Shown here: positions 7,142 through 14,754 of the stretch, piece by piece | Layout: each line of letters starts with the position of its first letter | Numbering within the stretch: position 1 is the stretch's first letter | Assembly (NCBI RefSeq): GCF_004795055.1 | Contig: NZ_SSBJ01000012.1 | Coordinates: 123,257-187,256 of the forward strand | Origin: Streptomyces sp. A1136 | GTDB taxonomy: Bacteria > Actinomycetota > Actinomycetes > Streptomycetales > Streptomycetaceae | Length of the DNA: 64,000 nt | Direction: 5' to 3' | Translations under genes and position numbers: made by a program | Notes under the pieces: generated by a model | Told to the model about the DNA's origin: nothing | The model's input: the letters and a program-made list of their open reading frames with translations, nothing else | Database searches by the model: none

Positions 7142-8374
7142 CTAGCGGCCGGCCAGGGCGTCGGCGGTGTGGCGCGGGGCGGTGGCCGCCGGGAGGGGGC
7201 GGGTGGGGCGGTCGAGGCGGAGGGCGAGGGCCGTCAGGGCGAGGGCGGTGATCGTCATCGCGGCGCCCGCCCAGGCGGTGGCGGCGAAGCCGAAGTCGGC
7301 GTCGATGACCGTGCCGCCGAGCCAGGGGCCCCCGGTGTTGCCGAGGTTGAACGCGGCCGTGGTCGTGGCGCCCGCCAGGGTGGGGGCGGCCCCGGCGACG
7401 TTGAAGAGCCGGGCGTTCAGCGCGGGGGCGGTGAAGAAGGCCGAGACGCCGATCAGGAACGACAGCGCGACCGCCGCCACCGCGACGGAGGCCAGGAGGG
7501 CCAGCGCGACGAGGAACACCGTCGAGGCGGCGATGCCCCACAGCAGCACCCCGAACAGGTGCGCGTCCGCGACCCGCCCGCCGACGGTCGTACCGACCAG
7601 CGCGCCCACCCCGAACAGGCCCAGGACCCACGGCACCCAACCGGCCTCCAGTCCGGCCACGTCCGTGAGCAGCGGCGACAGGTAACTGAAGGCGCAGAAG
7701 ACCCCGCCCGCGGCGAGCGAGGTGACGGCGACCGACAGCCACACCTGTCGGTCCCGGTAGATCCGCAGCTCACGGCGCAGCCGCGGCTGCTCGGCGGGCA
7801 GCGGGATGCGCGGGATCAGGGCCAGGATGCCGGCGAGGGCGACGGCGGAGGCCGCGGCGACCGCCCAGAACGCCGAACGCCAGCCGAGCTGCTCACCGAG
7901 GAAGGCACCGGCGGGCACGCCGAGGACGTTGGCGATCGACAGCCCGCCGATCATGACGGACATGGCGCGGGCCCGCTGGTCCTTGTCGACCATGGCGATG
8001 GCCACGGCCGCGCCGACCGCCCAGAAGCCGGCGCAGGCGAGCGCGGAGACCACGCGGGAGGCGAAGAGCAGTTCGTACGAGGGGGCGAGCGCGCCCGCGA
8101 CCTGGCCGAGGCCGAAGAGGGAGATCAGGCCCACCAGGGTCGTACGGCGGGGCAGCCGCAGGGTGGCGACGGCCAGCAGCGGTGCCCCGATGACCATGCC
8201 GATCGCGAAGGCGGATATCAGCAGGCCGGCCTGCGGGATGGTGACGTCCATGTCGTCGGCGATGGGTGGCAGGAGCCCGGACAGCATGAATTCGCTCGTG
8301 CCGAGCGCGAAGACGGACAGGCCGAGGACGTAGACGGCGACGGGCATGCGGGAGCGTGCGGAGGCTGCGGGCAT
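7142..8374 (-). CDS. MFS efflux transporter, Cmx/CmlR-like (chloramphenicol-type drug:H+ antiporter)
   Basis: A 12-helix major facilitator of about 410 aa. Its N-terminus (VYVLGLSVFALGTSEFMLSGLL) is characteristic of the Cmx/CmrA and related sugar/drug exporters, with the DHA1 loop between TM2 and TM3 (LRLPRRTTLVGLI). It probably exports a hydrophobic antibiotic such as chloramphenicol; substrate specificity is inferred from family resemblance only. Three in-frame ATGs (8407, 8374, 8347) are possible and none has a convincing ribosome site; homologous sequence begins close to 8347. No regulator is adjacent. Confidence 0.88.
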   Translation of the reverse strand: MPAASARSRMPVAVYVLGLSVFALGTSEFMLSGLLPPIADDMDVTIPQAGLLISAFAIGMVIGAPLLAVATLRLPRRTTLVGLISLFGLGQVAGALAPSYELLFASRVVSALACAGFWAVGAAVAIAMVDKDQRARAMSVMIGGLSIANVLGVPAGAFLGEQLGWRSAFWAVAAASAVALAGILALIPRIPLPAEQPRLRRELRIYRDRQVWLSVAVTSLAAGGVFCAFSYLSPLLTDVAGLEAGWVPWVLGLFGVGALVGTTVGGRVADAHLFGVLLWGIAASTVFLVALALLASVAVAAVALSFLIGVSAFFTAPALNARLFNVAGAAPTLAGATTTAAFNLGNTGGPWLGGTVIDADFGFAATAWAGAAMTITALALTALALRLDRPTRPLPAATAPRHTADALAGR

Positions 8375-8480
8375 GTTCGGTACAAACCAGCCGCAACGGT
8401 GGCGCATTCCCGTACCCCGTGTCGTCCGTCAGGTCGCGGTGGGTGCCTCCGTCGGTTCCCTCGTGCCGCGCCGGGCCGTG

Positions 8481-9128
8481 TCACGCGCCGTCGGGCTCCG
8501 TCAGGGTGGCCAGCTCGGCGGCCAGGTTGCGGCGGGCCGGTGCCTCCCAGCGGGTGCTGCCGTGGGGGGTGCGGAAGAGGCGGGGCAGGCCGAGCAACTG
8601 GCGCAGTACGGCGGCGCGGCCCGCGCGGAAGGCGTCGTCGGGGACGAAGCCGTACTCGGCGCGGACGGCGGCGACGTAGGCGGCGTACGCCTCCGGGGCG
8701 CCTGCGAGGACGGCGAGGTCGGCGTCGCAGAGCACCTCGCCGTTGGTGTCGCCGGGCGCGGGGTCGTGGGTGACGGTCAGCCGGACCAGCCGGGCCACCT
8801 CGGCCGTGCGGGCGGCGTCGATGCCCAGCTCGGGCAGGGCGCGCTCGGCGAGGACGGCGCTGCGCTCCTCGTTCTCGGACCGGTCGGGACGGTAGACGGC
8901 GTCGTGGAACCAGGCGGCGAGCTCGACGGCTGCGGGGTCCTGGGCGTGCGGCGCGAGTACGTCGAGCCGTGCGAGTACGTCGGCCAGGTGCGCGGTGGTG
9001 TGGTAGCGGCGGTGCGGCTCCGCCCAGGCGGCGAGGAGGCGGTCGGCGTAGGGCGTCGTGTCGAGGTCGGGGGCGGCGCCGGCGGCGGCTGCGGTGGCGC
9101 GCCAGCGGTCGCGGAGGTCTGAGGTCAT
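8481..9128 (-). CDS. HD-domain-like metal-dependent phosphohydrolase family protein
   Basis: A 215-aa protein with an HD-type metal-binding pattern: RRYHTTAHLADVL (residues about 41-53), ELAAWFHDAVY (about 71-81), a later ARLVRLTVTHDP helix and LCDADLAVLAG. Proteins of this kind are widespread in actinobacteria; a nucleotide or phosphoester substrate is likely but unproven. The start is set at 9128 because a CACAAT hexamer lies at 9135-9140, 6 nt upstream (leaderless), and the longer frame to 9176 has only low-complexity residues. Confidence 0.85.
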   Translation of the reverse strand: MTSDLRDRWRATAAAAGAAPDLDTTPYADRLLAAWAEPHRRYHTTAHLADVLARLDVLAPHAQDPAAVELAAWFHDAVYRPDRSENEERSAVLAERALPELGIDAARTAEVARLVRLTVTHDPAPGDTNGEVLCDADLAVLAGAPEAYAAYVAAVRAEYGFVPDDAFRAGRAAVLRQLLGLPRLFRTPHGSTRWEAPARRNLAAELATLTEPDGA

Positions 9129-9134
9129 GGGCAC

Positions 9135-9140
9135 ATTGTG
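9135..9140 (-). promoter_or_regulatory. -10 hexamer CACAAT for a leaderless mRNA
   Basis: CACAAT on the minus strand sits exactly 6 nt upstream of the ATG at 9128 and fixes that start. Confidence 0.55.
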
Positions 9141-9192
9141 GGGGTGGCGTGACGGGTGCTGGTGGTGGGTGGGCACGGGCCCGTACTCTGAG

Positions 9193-9208
9193 ATTGGACT
9201 AGACCTAT
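9193..9208. promoter_or_regulatory. Dyad resembling a DasR/GntR operator upstream of cutC
   Basis: The core TGGACTAGACCT differs at two of 12 positions from the DasR-responsive element core TGGTCTAGACCA known in Streptomyces. It lies 31 nt before the cutC ATG, where a promoter is expected. The match is imperfect, so this is a candidate only; it could equally be a binding site of another GntR regulator. Confidence 0.4.
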
Positions 9209-9238
9209 TTTGTGCTTCTTGAGGATGGGATCGATCGA

Positions 9239-9925
9239 ATGAGCAACCGTGCGCTCCTGGAGGTGATCGCCCTCGACGCGGAGGACGCGGTCGCGGCCCA
9301 GGCCGGTGGGGCGGACCGACTCGAATTGGTCACCGACATGGCCGCCGACGGGCTCACCCCGCCGCGCGAGACCTTCGCGGCGATCCGGGCGGCGGTCGAC
9401 ATCCCGCTGCGCGTGATGCTCCGCCGGACGGACGGGTTCGCCGCCGGCCGGGTCGACCTGCTCGTCGCGCAGGCGCGGGAGCTGCGGGCGGAGGGCGCGG
9501 AGGAGTTCGTACTCGGCTTCCTGAATCCGGACGGAGGGCCGGACCTCACCGCCGTGGAGGCGGTGGTGGCGGAGCTGGACGGCTGCCGCTGGACCTTCCA
9601 CCGGGCGATCGACCGGGCCGCCGACCGGGACCAGACCCGCAAGGCCCTCGCGGACCTGCCGGGGCTGGACACGATCCTCACGGCCGGGGCGGCGGCGGGC
9701 GTGGAGGCGGGCCTGCCGGTGTTGGCGGCGGAGGCCGCCCGCCAGGGCGAACCGGGGTACGCGGCGCGCATCCTGGTCGGCGGCGGCCTGGCGTTGCACC
9801 ACGTCCCCGCGCTGCGGGAGGCGGGCATCGACGCCTTCCACATCGGCGGCGCGGCCCGCCCCTCGGGCTGGTCGGGCCCGGTCTCGGCCGCCGCGGTGGC
9901 CGAGTGGCGCACGGCACTCGGCTGA
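9239..9925 (+). CDS. cutC: CutC family TIM-barrel protein
   Basis: A 228-aa protein of the CutC family, historically linked to copper homeostasis; that role is disputed and the enzymatic function is uncertain. Family motifs include the N-terminal LEVIALDAEDAVAAQAGGADRLELV, the FVLGFLNPDGGPDL strand, WTFHRAIDRAADR and LVGGGLALHHVPAL. The length is normal (about 230 aa). The ATG at 9239 starts the conserved sequence; an earlier in-frame GTG at 9212 adds only unrelated residues. It is transcribed alone, with a strong hairpin downstream at 10021-10043. Confidence 0.92.
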   Translation: MSNRALLEVIALDAEDAVAAQAGGADRLELVTDMAADGLTPPRETFAAIRAAVDIPLRVMLRRTDGFAAGRVDLLVAQARELRAEGAEEFVLGFLNPDGGPDLTAVEAVVAELDGCRWTFHRAIDRAADRDQTRKALADLPGLDTILTAGAAAGVEAGLPVLAAEAARQGEPGYAARILVGGGLALHHVPALREAGIDAFHIGGAARPSGWSGPVSAAAVAEWRTALG

Positions 9926-10020
9926 GCGGCGCTCCGACGCGGAGCCGGCGCGCGGTCCTCATCCGAGCGGCCGCGCGCCGAGGGGTCGGGGCGCCGGGTG
10001 TCGCAGGGCCGTCGCGCAAC

Positions 10021-10043
10021 GGGGTTGACGACACGTCAACCCC
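10021..10043. terminator. Bidirectional terminator hairpin
   Basis: Perfect 10-bp arms, GGGGTTGACG and CGTCAACCCC, separated by 3 nt, sit between the convergent cutC and secreted-protein genes. Confidence 0.8.
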
Positions 10044-10079
10044 GGGGCGGGCGGCGCGATGTCCGGCGGTCGGGCGGAG

Positions 10080-10595
10080 TCAGCAGAACTTGCTCTCCAG
10101 TGCGGCCTTCGCGCCCGCGTTGTAGCCCTTCTCGTAGTTCGGGTCGAGCTGGGTGAGGTTGTTCTGCGTGATCACCTTGCAGTTGGCCTTCGTGTCGCTG
10201 AAGCCCTTCGCGTAGCCCTTGGAGTACTGGTCCTGCGCGTTCTTCTGCTCGGCTTCCTTGACCGTGCCGCACGTGGCCTTGTCGTCGCCCGAAGAGGCGG
10301 TCACCTTGCCGGCCGGGATGAAGCCTATGGAGTTGAACACACCGTCGTCGTCGGCAGGGCCGCTGGAGGTGAACGAGTTGGTGGCGGTGCCGCCGTGGAC
10401 AACCACCTGCACCCCGGGCTGGGCGCCCGTGACGTTGACGTCGTAGCGGCCCGGAGCGGTCGGGGCCTGCTTCACGCTGCAGGTGAGCGAGGGCGCCGCC
10501 GCCTGCGCGGAACCCGCCAGGAGCGACACCGACCCGAAGGCCAGCGAGGACACCGCCAGCGGCGTCAGTACGGCCAGTCGTACACGTCGGTTCAT
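10080..10595 (-). CDS. Secreted protein of unknown function
   Basis: A 171-aa exported protein. The first 34 residues form a Sec signal peptide (basic MNRRVR, hydrophobic LAVLTPLAVSSLAFG, cleavage near AQA-AAP). The mature part has an Ig-like beta region (SLTCSVKQAPTAPGRYDVNVTGAQPG) with four or more Cys, then a basic, Gly/Lys-rich helical tail containing repeated KGYAKGF / KGYNAGA segments. The ATG has an AGAAGGA ribosome site. It has no obvious partner; it lies between two strong transcription boundaries. Confidence 0.85.
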   Translation of the reverse strand: MNRRVRLAVLTPLAVSSLAFGSVSLLAGSAQAAAPSLTCSVKQAPTAPGRYDVNVTGAQPGVQVVVHGGTATNSFTSSGPADDDGVFNSIGFIPAGKVTASSGDDKATCGTVKEAEQKNAQDQYSKGYAKGFSDTKANCKVITQNNLTQLDPNYEKGYNAGAKAALESKFC

Positions 10596-10787
10596 TGTTC
10601 GTCCTTCTCTCGGAGACAAGACGGCCGAGCGGGGACCACGCGACGGCTGAGCGGGCACCACGCGGCGACCAGCGTGCGGCGCGGGCCGGCCCGGCGGGAA
10701 CGGGAGCCCACGGGCCTCCCGGAGCGGTGGCCCCTCACGGGCCCCGCACCTCGTGGACCCCGCCCGCAGGGGCGGCCCGGGGCACCT

Positions 10788-13196
10788 TCACGAGGTGGTT
10801 CCATCGTCCGGCCGTCCCCGCCCCCTGTCCACCGGAGTTACAGGTGAGCAGACGTCCGCTCCGTTGCCCGCTCCGGGTGCGAGGGCCGCCGGGAGCGGGG
10901 CCGCGTGGAGGAGGTGGAGGCCCGAGACGGCTCGGGTGAGGCAGACGTAGAGGCGGCGCAGGCCGGTGCGCTCGTCCGGTTCGCCCGAGACGACCGCCGC
11001 CGGCTCGTCCAGTACGACGTAGTCGTACTCCAGGCCCTTGGCCAGCGACGCCGGCACCAGCGTCAGCCGGGCCCGCTCCGTCGTCTCCTCGCCCGGGCCC
11101 AGGTACGGCAACCCGGCCGCCTCCAGGGCCCCCGCCAGCTCCGGGACGCGGGCGTCCGCCGCGATCAGGCCGATCGAGCCCTCGTAGGCGAGGGAGGTCC
11201 GGCAGGCCTCGACCACCGCGGCCGTCAGCTCCGCCGCCGCCACCTCCGACACGACCAGCGAGCCCGGCGTCTCACGGACCGACGACACCGGCGCCAGTCC
11301 GGGCGAGATCGCCGGCAGCAGCCGTGACGCGTACGCGATCACCTCGCGCGGCACGCGGAAACCGGCCGTCAGCTCCTCCAGCACCGCCTCCGGCTTGCCC
11401 AGGTGCGTCAGCGCCTCGCCCCAACTGCGCGTGGCCCACGGGGTGGTGCCCTGCGCCAGGTCGCCCAGTACGGTCGCCGAGCCAGTCGTGCAACGCCGTC
11501 CCACCGCCCGGTACTGCATCGGCGAGAGGTCCTGCGCCTCGTCGAGCACGACGTGGCCCAGCGAGTGCGTGCGCTCCACCAGGTCCGCCGCCTCGTCGAT
11601 CAGGACCAGGTCCGCGGCCGACCACTTCGCCGATCTCACGCCGCGGAACGGCTTCGGCCACAGCAGCAACTTCTGCTCGTCGTCCGTGAGGAGCCCGTCG
11701 GCGTGGGCGGCCAGGAACTCCGCGTCCGACAGCAGCCGCAGCACGAGTTTCGCCGGCTCCACCGGAGGCCAGATCTCCCGTACCGCCGCCTTGACCGCCG
11801 GGTTGCGGGCCACCGCGTCCTGCACCCGGTCGTCGGGCGCCTCGCCCGCCTGCTCCATGCGGACGAGGACGGTGTGCGCGATCCGCTGCGGCAGCGCGTC
11901 GCGGGCGGCGCCGTAGCGGATGTCCCGGTCGAGGAGCTCGGAGACGATCTCCGCCAGCTCGTACGCCGGTACCCGCCAGCGGCGCGAGCCGCGCACCACC
12001 ATCAGCGGCTCGACCGGTTCGTTGACGTGCGAGCGGACCGCACGGCGGAGCACCTCCGCCATCCGGGCGTCGCCCTTGACCACGGCGGTTTCGGCGGCGT
12101 CCGTACCGCGTACCTCCAGGCCGTCGCGGGCGACGAGGTCGTCGACGGTGGCCTGCTTGACCTCCAACTCGCCCAGGGCCGGCAGGACCTGCTCGATGTA
12201 GTGGAGGAAGGAACGGTTCGGCCCGATGACGAGGGTGCCGGTGCGGGCGAGGCGCTCGCGGTGCGCGTACAGCAGGTACGCGACGCGGTGCAGACCGACG
12301 GCCGTCTTCCCGGTGCCGGGGCCGCCCTGGACGCAGACCGAGCCGGAGAGGCCGGAGCGGACGATCTCGTCCTGTTCGGGCTGGATCGTCGCGACGATGT
12401 CGCGCATGGGTCCGACGCGCGGGCGCTCGATCTCCTGCTGGAGGAGCTTGCTGACGGTCGCCGCGCTCTCGGCGGGGTCGCTGAGGTGCTCGTCCTCGTA
12501 CGCGGTGAGTTCGCCGCCGGTGTAGCCGAAGCGGCGGCGCAGGGCGATGTCCTGCGGGTCGGCCTTGGAGGCGCGGTAGAAGGGCTGGGAGACGGGCGCG
12601 CGCCAGTCGATCACCATGGGGTCGCCGTCGGCGTCGTGGACGTGGCGGCGGCCGATGTAGAACTGCTCGCCTCCGGCGCCTTCGGCGAGGTCGGCGCCGG
12701 GCGCGTGCAGGTAGTCGAGGCGGCCGAAGAAGAGGGGGGTGTGGGCGAGGTCGGCGAGGGCCTTGATGCGGTCGTCGATCTGGCCTTGGAGGACGACCGC
12801 GTTGACCCAGTTCGCGGTGACGTCGCGGATGTCGAGGGACTCGACGTCCTCGCGCATGGCGCGGAGCGCGGCGCGGGAGGCGGTGAGGTGGGCCTGCTCG
12901 CGGGCGAGGGGGCGGGCCGGGTCGGTGTCGCTGCCGGGGGCGTTGCCCGCGCCGCTGTCGGAGCCGGTGCCGGTGCCGGTGCCGGTGCCGGTGCCGGTGC
13001 CGGTGCCGGTGGTGGTGCCGGTGCCGGTGGTGGTGGTGGAGGCGAGGGCGGTGACGGAGACGGCGGAGACGGTGGCAGGGGTGACGGAGACGGCGGCGGG
13101 GTGGGCTGCGGGCGCTTGGGCAGGCGCTTCGGCGCGGGCTTCGGTGGTGGCTTCGGCGCGGGTGCGGCCGGCGGGCTCGGGGGCGTGCGCGGGCAC
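10788..13196 (-). CDS. HelD/HelR-like RNA-polymerase-associated UvrD-type ATPase
   Basis: An 802-aa superfamily 1 ATPase of the HelD class, which releases stalled RNA polymerase or removes bound rifamycin (HelR). A coiled-coil N-terminal arm (ARPLAREQAHLTASRAALRAMRED) precedes Walker A GGPGTGKTAVG, Walker B-like VVLDEAQDLSPMQ, the AGFRVPREV region and the late SLAKGLEYDYVVLDEP and YVCLTRA motifs. The GTG at 13196 is chosen because GGAGGC lies 5 nt upstream; the longer ATG frame to 13259 lacks a site. A Thr-Gly low-complexity run (12964-13040) sits before the arm. No rifamycin-associated element was found upstream, so HelD is likelier than HelR. Confidence 0.9.
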   Translation of the reverse strand: MPAHAPEPAGRTRAEATTEARAEAPAQAPAAHPAAVSVTPATVSAVSVTALASTTTTGTGTTTGTGTGTGTGTGTGTGSDSGAGNAPGSDTDPARPLAREQAHLTASRAALRAMREDVESLDIRDVTANWVNAVVLQGQIDDRIKALADLAHTPLFFGRLDYLHAPGADLAEGAGGEQFYIGRRHVHDADGDPMVIDWRAPVSQPFYRASKADPQDIALRRRFGYTGGELTAYEDEHLSDPAESAATVSKLLQQEIERPRVGPMRDIVATIQPEQDEIVRSGLSGSVCVQGGPGTGKTAVGLHRVAYLLYAHRERLARTGTLVIGPNRSFLHYIEQVLPALGELEVKQATVDDLVARDGLEVRGTDAAETAVVKGDARMAEVLRRAVRSHVNEPVEPLMVVRGSRRWRVPAYELAEIVSELLDRDIRYGAARDALPQRIAHTVLVRMEQAGEAPDDRVQDAVARNPAVKAAVREIWPPVEPAKLVLRLLSDAEFLAAHADGLLTDDEQKLLLWPKPFRGVRSAKWSAADLVLIDEAADLVERTHSLGHVVLDEAQDLSPMQYRAVGRRCTTGSATVLGDLAQGTTPWATRSWGEALTHLGKPEAVLEELTAGFRVPREVIAYASRLLPAISPGLAPVSSVRETPGSLVVSEVAAAELTAAVVEACRTSLAYEGSIGLIAADARVPELAGALEAAGLPYLGPGEETTERARLTLVPASLAKGLEYDYVVLDEPAAVVSGEPDERTGLRRLYVCLTRAVSGLHLLHAAPLPAALAPGAGNGADVCSPVTPVDRGRGRPDDGTTS
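12964..13040. repeat. Hexanucleotide tandem repeat (GGTGCC)n inside the HelD-like gene
   Basis: About seven perfect GGTGCC units followed by variant GGTGGT/GGTGCC units encode an alternating Gly-Thr tract in the disordered N-terminus. The length is a multiple of three, so copy changes would alter protein length without shifting frame. Confidence 0.9.
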
Positions 13197-13510
13197 GGAC
13201 TGCCTCCAACGGCTGGTCTGCGGGAGCTCGCTCCGGGGAGCGGTGCGGTACGGACACATGCCCGCCGGTACCGGCCGGCGGGCGCTCTCCCGATGGGGCG
13301 GAGGGAGGCGGCAAGAGCGGCGAGTGTAGCCACCGCGAGGCCGGTGCGCGAATGGATTAGCGGCCCACCGGCCGGTACCTCCGTGTGGGTGTCATACGGG
13401 GGAGTGTCAGACCTTTGGGAGGGCCCTAGGGGCCGGCATGCGCCGGGAGGAGGAGACGGGACGCCCGGGGATTCCGTCTCCAGGGCGATGTGACATCCCC
13501 GGAGAAAACG
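13197..13510. other. Intergenic region between divergent genes
   Basis: Upstream region of the HelD-like gene and of the small gene at 13523. It holds an inverted repeat around 13261-13280 (CCGCCGGTACC / CCGGCGG arms) and a C/G-rich dyad GGGCCCTAGGGGCC near 13430. No further gene and no rifamycin-associated element was recognised. Confidence 0.5.
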
Positions 13511-13516
13511 CACCAT
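13511..13516 (+). promoter_or_regulatory. -10 hexamer CACCAT for a leaderless mRNA
   Basis: CACCAT is followed by 6 nt and then the ATG at 13523, deciding this start over the in-frame GTG at 13490. Confidence 0.5.
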
Positions 13517-13522
13517 GGGTAC

Positions 13523-13708
13523 ATGAGCACCGCAACCTTCACACCGATCCAGGGCGGCCGCCCTAGCGGCGCCACCGCCACATCCGACCACCCTGCCCGC
13601 CACCGCTTCGGCAACGCCCTGCGCGCCGCCAAGGTCTTCGCCGCGACCGCCGTGAGCGTCGTCGTCCTGGGCGAGTACTCCGAGGAGACGGGCCTCATAC
13701 GCCGCTGA
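13523..13708 (+). CDS. Small hypothetical protein with one hydrophobic segment
   Basis: A 61-aa protein. The N-terminal half is polar (MSTATFTPIQGGRPSG...), and the C-terminal half is an amphipathic-to-hydrophobic helix (ALRAAKVFAATAVSVVVLGEY) ending EETGLIRR. From memory, similar short proteins occur in other streptomycetes, but I know of no function. A -10-like hexamer lies 6 nt before the ATG, which supports expression as a leaderless mRNA and argues that this small frame is real. Confidence 0.75.
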   Translation: MSTATFTPIQGGRPSGATATSDHPARHRFGNALRAAKVFAATAVSVVVLGEYSEETGLIRR

Positions 13709-13910
13709 TCAGGCGTGACCGGGGACGTGCACAAGCCGCGCCGGGGACGGGCGGGGAGCGTGCACCCGTGGGACCGGGGACGCGCGCCTGCCGGACCCGG
13801 GGCGTTCGCCAGGGCGCGCCTGCGGCATCCGGGGGTACCCGGGCGGACGGTCGTGGGCGGCGCGCGCGGTGGACTGGCTTGATCCCGGCGGCATCGGGTC
13901 ACTGATCCAC

Positions 13911-13930
13911 TAGGGTCACGCGCGTGACCC
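13911..13930. promoter_or_regulatory. TAGGGT -10 and 18-bp palindrome spanning a start codon
   Basis: TAGGGT (13911-13916) lies 7 nt before the GTG at 13924, the usual leaderless spacing. GGGTCACGCGCGTGACCC (13913-13930) is a perfect palindrome that overlaps both the -10 and the start codon. A further GGGTCAC half-site lies at 13896-13902. This looks like an operator that would block initiation. Confidence 0.5.
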
Positions 13931-14754
13931 CGAGCCCCGAGCCCGCCCGCTCGCCGTCGCCCCTTTACCGCCTGCTGATCACCGGCTCGCTGCTCGCGCT
14001 GGGGGTGCTCTGCATCGCCCCGCGCGTCCCGATCGCCGACGCCCTCGTCCACGGCTTCTCCGCCGCCGAGTGGCGCCCGCCCACCGCCTACCCGCCGTTC
14101 GCCGCGATCCTGTTCACGCCGGCCGCCTGGCTGCCGGCCGGGGTGCTCAAGGCCGTGCTCGTCCTGGGGAGCGCGGCCCTGCTCGCCCTGCTGATCCTGT
14201 CGTCCTTCCGCCTCGCGCGGCTGCGGGCCCGGCCGGGGTACGTCTTGGCCGCCACCGTCGCCGGGCTGTGGGTGGAGCCGCTGTTCCAGAGCCCGCTGCC
14301 CGGTCAGATCAACCTGGCGCTGGCCTGCGTCGCCGTCTGGGACCTGGGCCGGTCGCACGCGGCGCTCGGCAAGGGCTTCGCGCTGGGCACCGCCGCCGGG
14401 ATCTCCCTGACCCCGGCGGTCCTCATCCCGTACCTGCTGCTGACGGGCCGAATCAGGACCGGCCTGACGGCACTGGCCGCGTTCGTCGGTACCGGCCTGC
14501 TGGGGCTGGTCGTGCTCCCGCAGGACTCCGCCGACTACTGGACCCGCCACCTCGCCTCCGGTGGCCGGGCCCTGGTGCCGGAGCTGCCGCACCTGTGGGT
14601 CTGGTGCGTGCCGCTGCTGGCGTTCCTGACCCGCGCGGCCGGTCGCCGGCGGGCCCCGGCCGCGCGGGTGCCCTCACCGAGGTCGCCCGTCGCGGAAGGG
14701 GACGCCCGCCGGGGCGGGGTCAGTCGCTCGCCAGGAGTTCGTCGGCGTCCATGA
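13924..14754 (+). CDS. Glycosyltransferase 87 (DUF2029)-like membrane protein, short form
   Basis: A 276-aa polytopic membrane protein with about seven hydrophobic segments. The segment ...PPTAYPPFAAILFTPAAWLP... and GKGFALGTAAGISLTPAVLIPYLLLTGR resemble GT87 polyprenol-phosphate-dependent mannosyltransferases of actinobacteria. Typical family members have about 400 residues; this one stops soon after the helix WVWCVPLLAFLTRAAG and ends in a basic tail, so the C-terminal part of the family appears to be missing. Its last 35 bp overlap the 3' end of the convergent XPB gene. Activity is uncertain. Confidence 0.75.
   Translation: MTPSPEPARSPSPLYRLLITGSLLALGVLCIAPRVPIADALVHGFSAAEWRPPTAYPPFAAILFTPAAWLPAGVLKAVLVLGSAALLALLILSSFRLARLRARPGYVLAATVAGLWVEPLFQSPLPGQINLALACVAVWDLGRSHAALGKGFALGTAAGISLTPAVLIPYLLLTGRIRTGLTALAAFVGTGLLGLVVLPQDSADYWTRHLASGGRALVPELPHLWVWCVPLLAFLTRAAGRRRAPAARVPSPRSPVAEGDARRGGVSRSPGVRRRP

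Noticed and set aside
13260..13522. Rifamycin-associated element upstream of the HelD-like gene
   Set aside because: No 19-bp inverted repeat of that type could be found, so rifamycin induction is not supported.
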